Source of the DNA: 21-14-0-10-47-8 sp966211795
Lineage (GTDB): Bacteria > Bdellovibrionota > Bdellovibrionia > Bdellovibrionales > Bdellovibrionaceae
Reading direction: 5' to 3'
DNA: 64,000 nt
Assembly: GCA_966211795.1 (NCBI GenBank)
Contig: CBIHNW010000004.1
Coordinates: forward strand, 163,789 to 227,788
Both the position numbers and the translations under genes were made by a program. Positions 54,352-63,723 of this stretch are shown piece after piece. Each line of letters begins with the position of its first letter. Positions within the stretch are counted from its first letter, which is position 1. The notes under the pieces are model-generated. The model was not told the origin of the DNA and made no database searches. It was given only the letters and a program-made list of their open reading frames with translations.

Positions 54352-54953
54352 AAAGACCGTTTTTCGTTTCATTTATGGTGCTGATGTCCTTGGTGGGGAT
54401 TCTGCGCGCGCAAACGCAGCCGGTCCAGCCGCAGGTCCGACCGCAACAGGCGGCGCCTGCGCCGACGGCTGGACAAGCGCCAGCTCCGAACGTCGCACCT
54501 CCGGCCGCAACCGATAGTCTTCCTCCAGCTCAGGGTGCCTTGATGGGGGACGATCCGTTGACGACGATTCAACCCAGTCCCGAAGGTTACACCTACGATC
54601 CTTCTGGACGACGGGATCCATTCAAACCTTATGGTCAGTCTCAGCAAACGCAAGCGCCCGTGATTCCAAAGGATGATGGCGAAAAACTTCCTCCGGTGCC
54701 GACGGATCCGCTGCAGATGTACGACATTTCCCAGTTTCGTTTGGTGGGAATTCTCTGGCAGGTCTCCACACCCAAAGCGGTGGTGCGCGATCCGGTCGGA
54801 AAAATGCACTTGATTTATCGAGAAACAAAAATAGGTCGGAACAGTGGTTTTGTCGCGTCGATTCGCGAGGGCGAGGTCTTAGTGGTCGAGCCAACCGTGA
54901 GTGAAAATGGCATGCCGTCAGCGATCACGCGATCGATGACTTTGAAAAAATAG
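54348..54953 (+). CDS. pilP: Type IV pilus protein PilP
   Basis: A 201-residue periplasmic protein that links PilNO to the PilQ secretin. A signal peptide or anchor (about 1-22) is followed by a Pro/Gln/Ala-rich linker (23-75) and the beta-sandwich domain (YDPSGRRDPFKPY, LVGILWQVSTPKAVVRDPVGK, VVEPTVSENG). The family usually has a lipobox Cys; none is seen here, so the protein seems to be free or membrane-anchored by its signal. Confidence 0.9.
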   Translation: MKRPFFVSFMVLMSLVGILRAQTQPVQPQVRPQQAAPAPTAGQAPAPNVAPPAATDSLPPAQGALMGDDPLTTIQPSPEGYTYDPSGRRDPFKPYGQSQQTQAPVIPKDDGEKLPPVPTDPLQMYDISQFRLVGILWQVSTPKAVVRDPVGKMHLIYRETKIGRNSGFVASIREGEVLVVEPTVSENGMPSAITRSMTLKK

Positions 54954-54968
54954 GATTGGAGGAGCCCG

Positions 54969-57248
54969 ATGAATGGATTCGTAAGGCTTTTGCTCGTAAC
55001 GGTATTATCTGTCTCAATGGTTCGTTGCACCAGTATGTCCAAAAATGATGACGGCCAGGCGACCGAGACCAATTCTGACTTCAGCGAGTTCAACGGCGAT
55101 AAAGCGGCCGACGCTCCAGCAGCAGATACGGCTGCAAATGGCGATCTGTCGCTCGAGGACGAGCTGAATCAAGCCGAAGGAAAGCCGGCAGAGCCAGTCG
55201 CTCAGCAAGAAACTCCACCGGCGCCAACCGAAGAAGCGGCTCCGACTCCGGCGCCGACGGAAGACGAATTTGCGCAGTTCGAACAGCAAGGCGAAACGCC
55301 AGCCGTGACTCCAGAAGAGAAACCTCAAGAGCCGGCACTGGCGCAAGAGCCTCCTCCGGCCGTCGTCGATACACCGATCGAAGCACCTCCGCCAGAAGTC
55401 ACGCCAGAAGTGGTGCCTCCACCAGTCGTGGAAACGGCGCCTCCGGTCGAAGCGCCAGCGCCTTCACAAAAAATGGCTCAGATCAAAAACATCCGCTACA
55501 AGGCAAACGACAATGGCGGAACGGTCTTGGTTGAAGCCGATCAAGCTTTGACTTACGAGACTCGTCTCAATGCAGACACCAACCAATTCGTGATTGAAAT
55601 TCCAAACGCCAAGTTGCCAGATAAGCTGAAGCGTCCCTTCAATACTCGCGACATGACCGGCGGGATTGGTTCGATTGATGCTTACCAAAATAAAGGTTCC
55701 AGCACGGCCCGAATTGTCGTGCAACTGCGGTCCGGAGTCACCGAACCCACGATTCAAGCCGAAGGAAATTCGCTTTTGATCGTGCAGACGGGCGGAACTC
55801 CCGCAACCGAAGGCAATGGCATCGCGGCAGCCGCCAAAGACTCGTCATCAACGGCAGGCGTAGATGTCGGCGGATCGCATGATGGCACCAGCACAACTAT
55901 CACCGCATCCGGGACGGGCAGTACGCCCGCAACCGGTGAATCCAAAATCCTTTCCAGCGCCTCTCTGGAAGAGTTCATGTCCGGAAATTCACAGTTTTAC
56001 GGAAAACCAATTTCCGTCGAAGTCTCAGAAATGGACGTGCGTGAGGTTTTCAAGCTGATCGGCGAAGAAAGCGGAATCAACATGGTTCTCGCGGACGAAG
56101 TCAAAGGCACCATCTCGTTGAAACTGCGCGAGGTTCCTTGGGATCAGGCCTTGATCGTGATCATGAAGGCTCGCCGTTTGGGTTACACCCGCTCGGGCAG
56201 CATCCTGCGCATCGCTCCTCTGGCCGATATCAAAAGTGAGGAAGATGAAACACTTCGCATGATCGCCGCCCGCAAGGCGCAAGTGCCGCTCAAGGTTCGG
56301 GTCATCCCAGTGAGCTACGCCAAAATTGACGACGTTGAAAAACAGGTGGGTCGATTTCTCTCCGAGCGTGGCAAAGCGGTCGGTGACACTCGCACGAGCT
56401 CTCTGATTGTTTCCGACCATGACGAAAACATCGATCGGGTGGCCAAGCTTGTTGCCTCGATCGACGTTCCTCCTCCGCAAGTTTTGATCGAAGGAAAAAT
56501 TGTCGAAGCCAGCGACCAGTTTCAAAGACAAATCGGCATCAACTGGAGCGCTTCGGGTCAAGAGTACCGAATGTTCAACAGCAACAAGATCCGTGGCCGT
56601 TCCACTTTGGGGGTCGCTCCGACCGCGGCGGGCGGAATCGCTTCAACCGGAAACCTGACCTTCACTCTTGGAACTATCGATATCTTGGGTGACTTGGCGG
56701 CAACTTTGGCGCTTTACGAAAATCAGAGCTCGGTCAAAGTTCTGTCTTCTCCGCGAATCGTCACTCTTCATAACGAGCCTGCCGAGATCAACCAGTCGAT
56801 CGATATCCCATTGCTTTCAGAAACAGTGACGGCACAGGGGACCAGCCGAACCGTCACCTTTAAGCCCGTCACCCTCAAGTTGGGAGTGACTCCGCAAATC
56901 ACCAATGATGCATCCGTGATCATGGCGATCGACGTCAAACGTGACTTCGTCGGAAGCGTGGTGGATCAAACGACTCAATCTCGTCCGATCAACACTCGAT
57001 CGGCAAAGACCAAAGTGATGGTGCGAAATTCGCAAACGGCCGTGATCGGTGGTATTTACCAATCGGATCAAACCATTGGCGAATCCAAAGTTCCGTGGGT
57101 GGCCGATGTGCCGATTCTGGGTTGGTTGTTTAAGAACCGAAACAATGACAGCAATAAAAATGAGTTGCTGATCTTCCTGACTCCCCGAATTTTGGGACAA
57201 GCCGATAGCCAAGCTATTCCATCTGAAAACCAAGGGATCATCGAATGA
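54969..57248 (+). CDS. pilQ: Type IV pilus secretin PilQ
   Basis: A 759-residue outer-membrane secretin. GGAGGAG precedes the ATG. After the signal peptide (ending near residue 22, with Cys20 as possible lipid site) comes a long Pro/Ala/Glu-rich region (about 45-165), then an AMIN domain (170-265), a Gly/Ser linker, the STN and N1 domains (VSEMDVREVFKLIGEESGINM; LKVRVIPVSYAKIDDVEKQV) and the secretin barrel (500-745, VKVLSSPRIVTLHNEPAEI, VPWVADVPILGWLFKNRN). It overlaps the next lipoprotein gene by ATGA. Confidence 0.96.
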   Translation: MNGFVRLLLVTVLSVSMVRCTSMSKNDDGQATETNSDFSEFNGDKAADAPAADTAANGDLSLEDELNQAEGKPAEPVAQQETPPAPTEEAAPTPAPTEDEFAQFEQQGETPAVTPEEKPQEPALAQEPPPAVVDTPIEAPPPEVTPEVVPPPVVETAPPVEAPAPSQKMAQIKNIRYKANDNGGTVLVEADQALTYETRLNADTNQFVIEIPNAKLPDKLKRPFNTRDMTGGIGSIDAYQNKGSSTARIVVQLRSGVTEPTIQAEGNSLLIVQTGGTPATEGNGIAAAAKDSSSTAGVDVGGSHDGTSTTITASGTGSTPATGESKILSSASLEEFMSGNSQFYGKPISVEVSEMDVREVFKLIGEESGINMVLADEVKGTISLKLREVPWDQALIVIMKARRLGYTRSGSILRIAPLADIKSEEDETLRMIAARKAQVPLKVRVIPVSYAKIDDVEKQVGRFLSERGKAVGDTRTSSLIVSDHDENIDRVAKLVASIDVPPPQVLIEGKIVEASDQFQRQIGINWSASGQEYRMFNSNKIRGRSTLGVAPTAAGGIASTGNLTFTLGTIDILGDLAATLALYENQSSVKVLSSPRIVTLHNEPAEINQSIDIPLLSETVTAQGTSRTVTFKPVTLKLGVTPQITNDASVIMAIDVKRDFVGSVVDQTTQSRPINTRSAKTKVMVRNSQTAVIGGIYQSDQTIGESKVPWVADVPILGWLFKNRNNDSNKNELLIFLTPRILGQADSQAIPSENQGIIE

Positions 57249-57793
57249 AAATGCAAAATCTTTTCTTAATTGGTCTTTCCGTGGCCCTGTTGATCGGGTG
57301 TAAAAAGGGTGACGATACGGACAGTGAGCTGGCGATTGCGGTCAGCCCCGATGCACCTTACATCCTGCCGGTGCCTTTGCGCAGTTGCAAAGCCGAAGGC
57401 GCCTCTTCAACAACGACTGACCTCTCCGCAAACACGATCGAGTACACAAAATTCAACTATCGCTGGGCCGGATCTGGCACTTACACGATGAGCGCCATCA
57501 TTTTGCGTTTCAATAGCGGCATCCTGCAGGGCGGAAAGCTCGAGTGTGACATTGCCGGTGATGAGCTCGGCTTTGTCCTGCCGGCCGGCGGGCGTGTGCT
57601 GGACCCAACCGAGACCGCCGAGCAGACGGCACGCTGTTCGATCCGCTGTGGGGGCGTCACCGTGACGGGCAATGTCTCGTACGCCTACATTCCCGGTGTC
57701 ATGAAGGTCGTTGGGATCGAGACCGATGCATCTGGAGATTCCAAACCAATCGTCGTCGAAACCCCAATCGCGATGACTTACCAGAAATTCTAA
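57245..57793 (+). CDS. Lipoprotein at end of pil operon
   Basis: A 182-residue lipoprotein with a clear signal peptide and lipobox (MKMQNLFLIGLSVALLIGC) and a mature part of about 160 residues with several Cys and a beta-rich pattern. Its ATG overlaps pilQ, so it is likely a pilotin-like or accessory factor for the secretin, although classical PilF/TPR pilotin features are absent. Function unknown. Confidence 0.75.
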   Translation: MKMQNLFLIGLSVALLIGCKKGDDTDSELAIAVSPDAPYILPVPLRSCKAEGASSTTTDLSANTIEYTKFNYRWAGSGTYTMSAIILRFNSGILQGGKLECDIAGDELGFVLPAGGRVLDPTETAEQTARCSIRCGGVTVTGNVSYAYIPGVMKVVGIETDASGDSKPIVVETPIAMTYQKF

Positions 57794-57814
57794 GACTGCG
57801 AAAACCGATCGAAA

Positions 57815-57839
57815 CGCACTTGAAGTCCTTTCAAGTGCG
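57815..57839. terminator. 10-base hairpin after the pil operon
   Basis: CGCACTTGAA (57815-57824) pairs with TTCAAGTGCG (57830-57839) around GTCCT, 22 bases after the lipoprotein stop. No T-run follows, so termination would need help. A 69-codon open frame runs across it on the other strand but lacks a good start. Confidence 0.45.
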
Positions 57840-58012
57840 CCTCCGCCAAACACATTTCCAGACCCTCTTTCGATATGAAATTATCCGAATTTCGAAACAA
57901 ACTTGAGATCCCGTCAGGGCTCGCCTGAAAATTTTGGGTGACCCAATTGATGCTCAACAGACCCGACATTCTTTGCTTGAATGCCGCGACGCGACCCAAT
58001 TAGTCTCCGCGC

Positions 58013-59353
58013 ATGGACCTCTTTTCCAGCTTGCCGGCTGAAAATCTACCTGGAACTCCACTTGCTGAAAAACTCAGACCGAAATCCCGCACTCAACTTT
58101 TGGGGCAGCCCAAAGTGCTTCAGCAAATCAATCGCTACATTCAATCGGGATTTCTACCGAGCTTGATTCTTTGGGGGCCTCCGGGAACCGGTAAAACGAC
58201 TCTTGCACAAGCATTGGCGGCGGACTTTAAGGCCGAATTCGTCGCGATCAATGCGGTCGAATCCGGCGCAAAAGCCCTGAAAGAAATTGGCGAGGCCGCT
58301 CGCATGAGACGTTTGCAATACCAAACGCAGACCATTCTCTTCGTGGACGAGATCCACCGTTTTAACAAAGCTCAACAAGATGTCCTTCTCCCTTTCGTTG
58401 AAAAAGGGGATGTCATCCTGATCGGCGCTACCACCGAGAATCCCAGTTACGAACTCAACCGCGCGCTTCTCAGTCGCTGCCGCCTGGTGGTTTTTCAACG
58501 TCACGACGAAAAGTCGCTACAGGAAATTCTCGAGAACGCCTGGAATTCCGAATTAAAAGATGTGCCGCTGGCCCAGGGAATGACGACGCAGGCGCAGGCC
58601 CTGCTTCTGCAAAAAGCGGATGGCGATGCTCGCCGCCTGCTGATCGCGATTGAAGAGATTGTCGCCACCCTCCGTTCGCAAGCCAGCGCTCCGTCCGATT
58701 CATCATCGACCGAGCCTCCGAAGCCTTTGGACGAAGACGACATCCAAAAAATTCTGGGTCAGACGCCGATCGGTTATGATCGCCAGTCTGACCAGCATTA
58801 TGACGTGATCTCGGCCTTTATTAAATCCGTCCGGGGCAGTGACGTGGACGCCGCTCTTTATTATCTCGCACGAATGCTCAAAGGTGGCGAGGACCCAGTC
58901 TTCATCTCTCGGCGCTTGGTCATTCTGGCATCAGAAGATATCGGCAATGGCGATCCCCGTGCTTTGCAGGTTGCGATTGCCGGAGCTCAGGCCGTCGAAT
59001 TGGTCGGACTTCCCGAAGGCGCCATCAGCTTAGCGCAAGTCGTGACCTACTTGGCCTCAGCCCCCAAATCCAATCGCTCTTACATGGCCCTCAAGGCCGC
59101 GCAAGATTACGTCGAAAGAACCGGAACGCCGCCAGTTCCCTTGCATCTGCGATCTTCAAAGACGGCACCCATGAAAGAAATCGGTTACGGCAAAGGCTAC
59201 CAATATCCGCATGATTTCCCAAAGCATTGGACTCAGCAAGAATACTGGCCCGACGACGTCAAACGAGAGACCTTCTACGAACCCGACGAAATCGGCTTTG
59301 AAAAACAAATCATCGAATACCGCAAATGGCTCAAAGGCCCCGAAAAATCCTAA
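58013..59353 (+). CDS. rarA: Replication-associated recombination ATPase RarA
   Basis: A 446-residue clamp-loader-like AAA+ protein (MgsA/WRNIP1 family) acting at stalled replication forks. Motifs: LRPKSRTQLLGQPKVL, Walker A GPPGTGKTT, Walker B ILFVDEIHRFNKAQQD, sensor IGATTENPSYELNRALLSR, and the C-terminal RARA domain (SDQHYDVISAFIKSVRGSD, YLARMLKGGEDP). No leader gene overlaps it. Confidence 0.96.
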   Translation: MDLFSSLPAENLPGTPLAEKLRPKSRTQLLGQPKVLQQINRYIQSGFLPSLILWGPPGTGKTTLAQALAADFKAEFVAINAVESGAKALKEIGEAARMRRLQYQTQTILFVDEIHRFNKAQQDVLLPFVEKGDVILIGATTENPSYELNRALLSRCRLVVFQRHDEKSLQEILENAWNSELKDVPLAQGMTTQAQALLLQKADGDARRLLIAIEEIVATLRSQASAPSDSSSTEPPKPLDEDDIQKILGQTPIGYDRQSDQHYDVISAFIKSVRGSDVDAALYYLARMLKGGEDPVFISRRLVILASEDIGNGDPRALQVAIAGAQAVELVGLPEGAISLAQVVTYLASAPKSNRSYMALKAAQDYVERTGTPPVPLHLRSSKTAPMKEIGYGKGYQYPHDFPKHWTQQEYWPDDVKRETFYEPDEIGFEKQIIEYRKWLKGPEKS

Positions 59354-59670
59354 GAACGGACTCCTCGAATTCAGTCCCTTCGCTCTCGCAATCAATCTAC
59401 AATTCCAGCACGAATTCAGTCGGTCATCCGACATTAAAGGATAGCCTTAGACAAGGACGCATCCGCTGGTCTTCCAGGGTTCGGCTAACAGCAATGATCT
59501 TTACTAGGAACAGATTTATAAAAGAGCCACGGTCTTAGAGTTAGATCGCAGCCTAAGGTCCGAACAGAGGCGGCGGTTGGCAGAAGCCAAAGCTCTTCAC
59601 TCGGAGTAAAGCAGGGGCGTTCATTCAGGTCGTAAATTGCCTGAATGAAGCGAAAGATGAGATTGCGATA
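59354..59670. other. 317-base gap between rarA and a minus-strand gene
   Basis: I see no gene. One perfect inverted repeat, TTCATTCAGG (59620-59629) with CCTGAATGAA (59640-59649), lies 21 bases downstream of the minus-strand gene end and may close that transcript, but it has no T-run. Nothing else stands out. Confidence 0.5.
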
Positions 59671-60477
59671 TTAAAATCCAAAAGCCAACTTGGCAGTATA
59701 AGCGCTCGCACCAAACGCATTGGAATACTCCGCACCCAGATGAAAGAACAATAGATTCGCGGTTACGCCCAGCAAGACCTGGGTTCCGCTATTGGTCTGA
59801 TCCTTCGAGGTCGCGCCATCAGCAAAAACAGAACCCTGCGAAGATCCCAATGTATTCTTCGCGCTCAGAAAGCCGATCCCGGCGTAAGGCTCAACAATCG
59901 GCAGGCTAGGGCTCGCCAAAATCTGCAGTCCCGTCATTTTCACTTCATCATCGACGGAAGCACTACCAACCGAAGGAATGGTCTGAGTAAAGCTAAACTT
60001 CGAATTTGAAGACAAGCCCCGAAGAGCCAGATTAAAAGGAATCACTTTCAAGAGCTCCGTATTGAGCGAAAGTTTCAGAGCCAAAGACGTCATGCTAAAT
60101 TCGGCATCGCTGGCCGTCGTCTTCGGAACCATCATCACTTCACCCGTGATTCCCAAAGGAATGCTCACCACGCCCAAAAGCCCGGCGTGGTAGAGATTCG
60201 AAACACCAGAGCCACCCGAGTTCTTCGACAATCGATCCAAAACCGGAGAAGCCTGCTGGCCGCCAACCAAGCCCAGCTCAAAACCAAACACGCTTCCTAA
60301 AGGAGCGGCCCCTTGAACCGAATGGTGCATGAAATTAGCCGAAAATTCTTTCGAGAGATCCGCAAAATCCGCATCGCTCAGATTCTGAACACTGGCCGAA
60401 GCGGCGCGAGCTGAGGGAAGTGAGGAAAACGAAACGAGAGCAGACACAGCAAGGAACAAGGCCAAAAGCCGAATCAT
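59671..60477 (-). CDS. Outer-membrane beta-barrel protein
   Basis: A 268-residue exported protein with a signal peptide (about 1-25, ends SARAA) and a Ser/Gly-rich mature part with alternating hydrophobic strands (SVFGFELGLVGGQQ, LPIVEPYAGIGFLSAKN, VLLGVTANLLFFHLGAEYSNAFG), ending in Phe (AKLAFGF), the usual last residue of an outer-membrane barrel. I recognise no specific transport role; it resembles the DUF6588-like small barrels. Confidence 0.75.
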   Translation of the reverse strand: MIRLLALFLAVSALVSFSSLPSARAASASVQNLSDADFADLSKEFSANFMHHSVQGAAPLGSVFGFELGLVGGQQASPVLDRLSKNSGGSGVSNLYHAGLLGVVSIPLGITGEVMMVPKTTASDAEFSMTSLALKLSLNTELLKVIPFNLALRGLSSNSKFSFTQTIPSVGSASVDDEVKMTGLQILASPSLPIVEPYAGIGFLSAKNTLGSSQGSVFADGATSKDQTNSGTQVLLGVTANLLFFHLGAEYSNAFGASAYTAKLAFGF

Positions 60478-60514
60478 AAAGTCCTCCCGACTTTAATTAA
60501 AGAACCAGTCCGTC

Positions 60515-60820
60515 TTAGACTGGTCGATGTGCACAGACACACAAACAGGGGCCTTGCCCGTTGTTCACATGCCAGTGTTTGGTATTGGATGGAATTTCAA
60601 CGCGGTCTCCAGCTCTGAGAAGAAACTGATTTCCGGCAATATTAAAAAGGAGTTCTCCGGCCACTACCATGCGGACTTCGCCAAATGGATGTCGGTGCTC
60701 AGAGATTTTCACGTGAGGTTCGTAGATTTCTTCGAACGGTTCAAGCCCCTCAGTTTCCATGAGAATTTTTGCTTGTTCCTTATTCGGACTGATGGGTGCT
60801 TGCCAGCGAATGATCAACAT
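60515..60820 (-). CDS. Cupin-domain protein
   Basis: A 101-residue small cupin (start MLIIRWQAP at 60820 preferred; ATG 60835 adds 5). The metal-binding pattern HRHPFGEVRMVVAGELLF and the second motif GDRVEIPSNTKHWHVNNG supply three His and a Glu. Such single-cupin proteins bind a metal and may act as dioxygenase, isomerase or storage protein; the reaction cannot be told from sequence. It is divergent from the ABC-F gene. Confidence 0.8.
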   Translation of the reverse strand: MLIIRWQAPISPNKEQAKILMETEGLEPFEEIYEPHVKISEHRHPFGEVRMVVAGELLFNIAGNQFLLRAGDRVEIPSNTKHWHVNNGQGPCLCVCAHRPV

Positions 60821-60863
60821 GCGACAAGAATACAAAATTCTAAGGGAAACGGCAACTTATCAT

Positions 60864-62495
60864 ATGGTTCATTTGTCAGGCATTACGAAGCAATACGGCA
60901 ATAAATTTTTATATCGAAACGGAAGCTTCCAGATTAACGCTGGAGAAAAAATCGGATTGGTCGGCCCCAACGGCGCCGGAAAGACGACAATTTTCCGAAT
61001 TATCACCGGTGACGAAGGCTGTGACCAAGGCTCCGTATCAAGACCCGATCGAGTGACGGTTGGATATTTCTCGCAAAATATCGAAGACATGCGCGGTCGC
61101 TCCGCCCTCGAAGAGGTAAAAGCCGCTCACCCGGAGCTGCCAAATCTCCAAACTGAAATGAAAGATCTTGAAAAGAAACTCGAGGACTCGGCCGTAACAC
61201 CAGTTTCGGACGATGAAATGACCAAGATCTTGGATCGATATGGTCATGTCCAGGCCGAGTTCGAACGCCTCGGCGGATACGACATCGAATCCCGTGCCGC
61301 TGAAATCCTGACCGGCCTTGGGATCGGCCCCGATGATTACAATCGCCCCACCGAAAGTTTCAGCGGCGGTTGGAAGATGCGAATCGCCCTGGCAAAAATT
61401 CTAGCCCTGCAACCCGAAGTCCTTCTGATGGACGAGCCGACGAATCACTTGGACGTCGAAAGCATCATTTGGCTGGAAGAGTGGCTGATGAACTTCAAAG
61501 GCTCCATCCTGATGACAAGCCATGATCGCGATTTCATGAACCGCCTGGTCGGAAAAATCGTCGAAATTTCAAACCAGCAAATCACGACTTATACGGGCAA
61601 CTACGACTTTTACGAGCGCGAAAAGAAGATCCGCCAAGAGCAATTGGTCGCTGCGGCCAAGCGCCAAGACGATATGCTGGCAAAAGAAGAAGAATTCATC
61701 GCGCGCTTCGCGGCCCGGGCATCGCATGCAGCCCAGGTCCAATCTCGGGTTAAAAAGCTCGAAAAAATCGATCGCATCGAAATTCCACCCGAAGAAAAAG
61801 ACATTCAATTCGAATGGCCCGTCCCGCCTCGGGGAGGGGATGAGGTCGTCAAATTCGAACAACTCACCAAAATTTGGCCCCGCCAAGACGGCAAAGAAAA
61901 GCTCGTGTTCCAAAACGCGACAGCCCTAGTGAAACGTCAAGACCGGGTGGCCGTCGTCGGCGTCAATGGTGCCGGCAAATCCACTCTATTGAAAATGATC
62001 GCGGGCGAAGCGGATCCAACCGAAGGTCGTCTGCAAATCGGTGCATCCATCCAAATGGGATACTTCTCCCAAAACGCAATGGATGTCCTCACCCCTAGCA
62101 ATACAGTATTGGAAGAGATTCATTCAGCCGTACCAACAGCGGGCCTCGGGTTTCTCCGCAGTCTCCTTGGGGCCTTCAAATTCTCGGGTGAAGATGCAGA
62201 AAAGAAAATTTCAATTCTTTCCGGCGGCGAGAAAAGTCGGGTCGTGCTGGCCAAAATTCTTTCTCGGCCCGTCAACCTGCTGGTCCTCGACGAGCCCACC
62301 AATCACCTGGATATCAAATCGCGCGAGACGCTCCTACAAGCGATCAAAGACTTCCAGGGCACCGTCATGGTCGTCAGCCATGACCGCTTTTTCCTCCGAG
62401 AAATCACGACGCGTGTCTTCGAACTCGATAAGCATCGTCTTTTGACTTTCGATGGCACCTACGAAGAATACCTCGAACGCAAACACCGCCTTTAA
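60864..62495 (+). CDS. ABC-F family ATPase
   Basis: A 543-residue cytosolic protein with two ABC domains and no membrane segment, of the ABC-F class that acts on ribosomes. Domain 1 has GPNGAGKTT and LMDEPTNHLDVESI; domain 2 has GVNGAGKSTLLKMI, LSGGEKSRVVLAKIL and LVLDEPTNHLDIKSRE. The linker (about 240-340) is basic and coiled. The C-terminal extension is minimal. ATG 60864 begins the first domain correctly; the open frame reaches 60759 but overlaps the divergent cupin. Confidence 0.93.
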   Translation: MVHLSGITKQYGNKFLYRNGSFQINAGEKIGLVGPNGAGKTTIFRIITGDEGCDQGSVSRPDRVTVGYFSQNIEDMRGRSALEEVKAAHPELPNLQTEMKDLEKKLEDSAVTPVSDDEMTKILDRYGHVQAEFERLGGYDIESRAAEILTGLGIGPDDYNRPTESFSGGWKMRIALAKILALQPEVLLMDEPTNHLDVESIIWLEEWLMNFKGSILMTSHDRDFMNRLVGKIVEISNQQITTYTGNYDFYEREKKIRQEQLVAAAKRQDDMLAKEEEFIARFAARASHAAQVQSRVKKLEKIDRIEIPPEEKDIQFEWPVPPRGGDEVVKFEQLTKIWPRQDGKEKLVFQNATALVKRQDRVAVVGVNGAGKSTLLKMIAGEADPTEGRLQIGASIQMGYFSQNAMDVLTPSNTVLEEIHSAVPTAGLGFLRSLLGAFKFSGEDAEKKISILSGGEKSRVVLAKILSRPVNLLVLDEPTNHLDIKSRETLLQAIKDFQGTVMVVSHDRFFLREITTRVFELDKHRLLTFDGTYEEYLERKHRL

Positions 62496-62511
62496 TTTCA
62501 GATTTCTGCAC

Positions 62512-62535
62512 AGGCCTTTGACGATTCAAGGGCCT
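62512..62535 (+). terminator. Probable terminator of the ABC-F gene
   Basis: AGGCCTT (62512-62518) pairs with AAGGGCCT (one bulged G) and TTCTGTCT follows, 17 bases after the stop. A modest intrinsic terminator. The rest of the 202-base gap before the next gene shows no clear promoter. Confidence 0.45.
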
Positions 62536-62697
62536 TTCTGTCTCACAGTAAAACAATCCAAAATATCATATCAAAGCGACGCAGGATCTGAGGCCAATTC
62601 TCAGTCTCCCGCTTTCTTTTTCAGATCAATTTGTTAAGTCCTGTCAATTTGCCGTCGATAGAAATGGTGTGGATGCTCTTACCCTGAGGAGGACCAT

Positions 62698-63216
62698 TTG
62701 AGCGAGTCAGAAATGTCTCACAAGCCATCTCAAATGCTCGAAGAAATTTTAGCGTTTGTCGATCAATCTACCGGCCTTTCTTCCAACGTCACCGAAAGTG
62801 GCGCTGTTGCAATCGAGCAAAACGTCGATGGAAAGATCTTTCGCTTTACGTGTGAAGAGCTCTCCGAAGTCTTGCAACGATTCGATGCTGACGGAAAACA
62901 GTTTATCCAGGTAAACTTCCAGTCGGGGAACAAGGTCTTATTTACCGAAACTCTTGTCGGCTTTAAGCCTCGAGAGACTCTGGGGCTGGATATGAACAAA
63001 ATCCCCCGAGTGGTAACCACTCCGGACCTCATCAGCGTGTTTGAGGCGATCGAGGACTCCCTGAGTTCCGATTCCACCCCAGAACATGAGATCGAGATCC
63101 TCAAAAAAGTGTTTTTGGCCATCCTTCATGGCGGTGAGAACGCTGGATTTGATCTGACCTTCGAAAGAAAGTGGTTAGCTCGACTCGTTCCGTCAAAATT
63201 CAGAGCTTCCGCTTAA
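62698..63216 (+). CDS. Hypothetical protein
   Basis: A 172-residue soluble protein. TTG 62698 is a well-supported start because GAGGAGG lies 6 bases before it; ATG 62713 is the alternative. There is no signal peptide or membrane helix. The sequence is acidic with alternating strands and helices (FTCEELSEVLQRFDADGKQF, FLAILHGGENAGFDLTF) and I recognise no family. It stands alone between the ABC-F gene and the rRNA region. Confidence 0.75.
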   Translation: MSESEMSHKPSQMLEEILAFVDQSTGLSSNVTESGAVAIEQNVDGKIFRFTCEELSEVLQRFDADGKQFIQVNFQSGNKVLFTETLVGFKPRETLGLDMNKIPRVVTTPDLISVFEAIEDSLSSDSTPEHEIEILKKVFLAILHGGENAGFDLTFERKWLARLVPSKFRASA

Positions 63217-63327
63217 ATTTCAACATCTTATGCATAAATCTGCCGAGCAATTCGGCAGAAAATCCGCCGCTTTCTTGAGCAAAAATCGAAGAAAAAACAA
63301 CTCTTTAAAAAATCTTTAAAATACCTA

Positions 63328-63356
63328 TTGACCTTTTTCCGGCCTGCCAGCATAAC
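63328..63356 (+). promoter_or_regulatory. Promoter of tRNA-Ala
   Basis: TTGACC (63328-63333), 17 bases, CATAAC (63351-63356). A start near 63363 is 8 bases before the tRNA. Both hexamers match 4-5 of 6 consensus positions. Confidence 0.55.
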
Positions 63357-63370
63357 CAGCCTCACTTTGC

Positions 63371-63446
<76 letters not shown>

Positions 63447-63512
63447 AATCAGCTTCTTTTTTTAAGAAGTTTGCGAAATTGAAAAATGACGCAAAATTTT
63501 AAAAAAAAGATG

Positions 63513-63541
63513 TTGACGAGAAGAAGCTCTTTAAATAGAAC
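63513..63541 (+). promoter_or_regulatory. rRNA operon promoter
   Basis: TTGACG (63513-63518), 17 bases, TAGAAC (63536-63541), preceded by an A-rich run that could act as UP element. The transcription start would be near 63548, giving a leader of about 175 bases before 16S. Confidence 0.6.
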
Positions 63542-63574
63542 TACCTTCTCGCAAAATGAGAAAATAAGTTAAGC

Positions 63575-63586
63575 GCTCTTTGAAAA
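63575..63586 (+). promoter_or_regulatory. boxA-like antitermination site in rRNA leader
   Basis: GCTCTTTGAAAA, the boxA-type element found in rRNA leaders where the Nus complex loads, lies about 30 bases after the predicted start. Two stems follow: GAAACTAA/TTAGTTTC (63620-63641) and TTTCTGTA/TACAGAAA (63677-63695), candidates for processing. Confidence 0.55.
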
Positions 63587-63723
63587 CTGAATAGCTAGAT
63601 TAAAGGTTTTTGGGTTCTCGAAACTAATTAATTTTAGTTTCACAATTTTTTGAGAAAACAAACCAACAAACAATGATTTCTGTAACATACAGAAAGTCAG
63701 TGGATTTGTTGAGTACAGAATTT

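Noticed and set aside
57790..57999. 69-codon minus-strand frame after the pil operon
   Set aside because: It starts with TTG or an internal ATG without a ribosome-binding site and includes a strong hairpin that better fits a transcript end.
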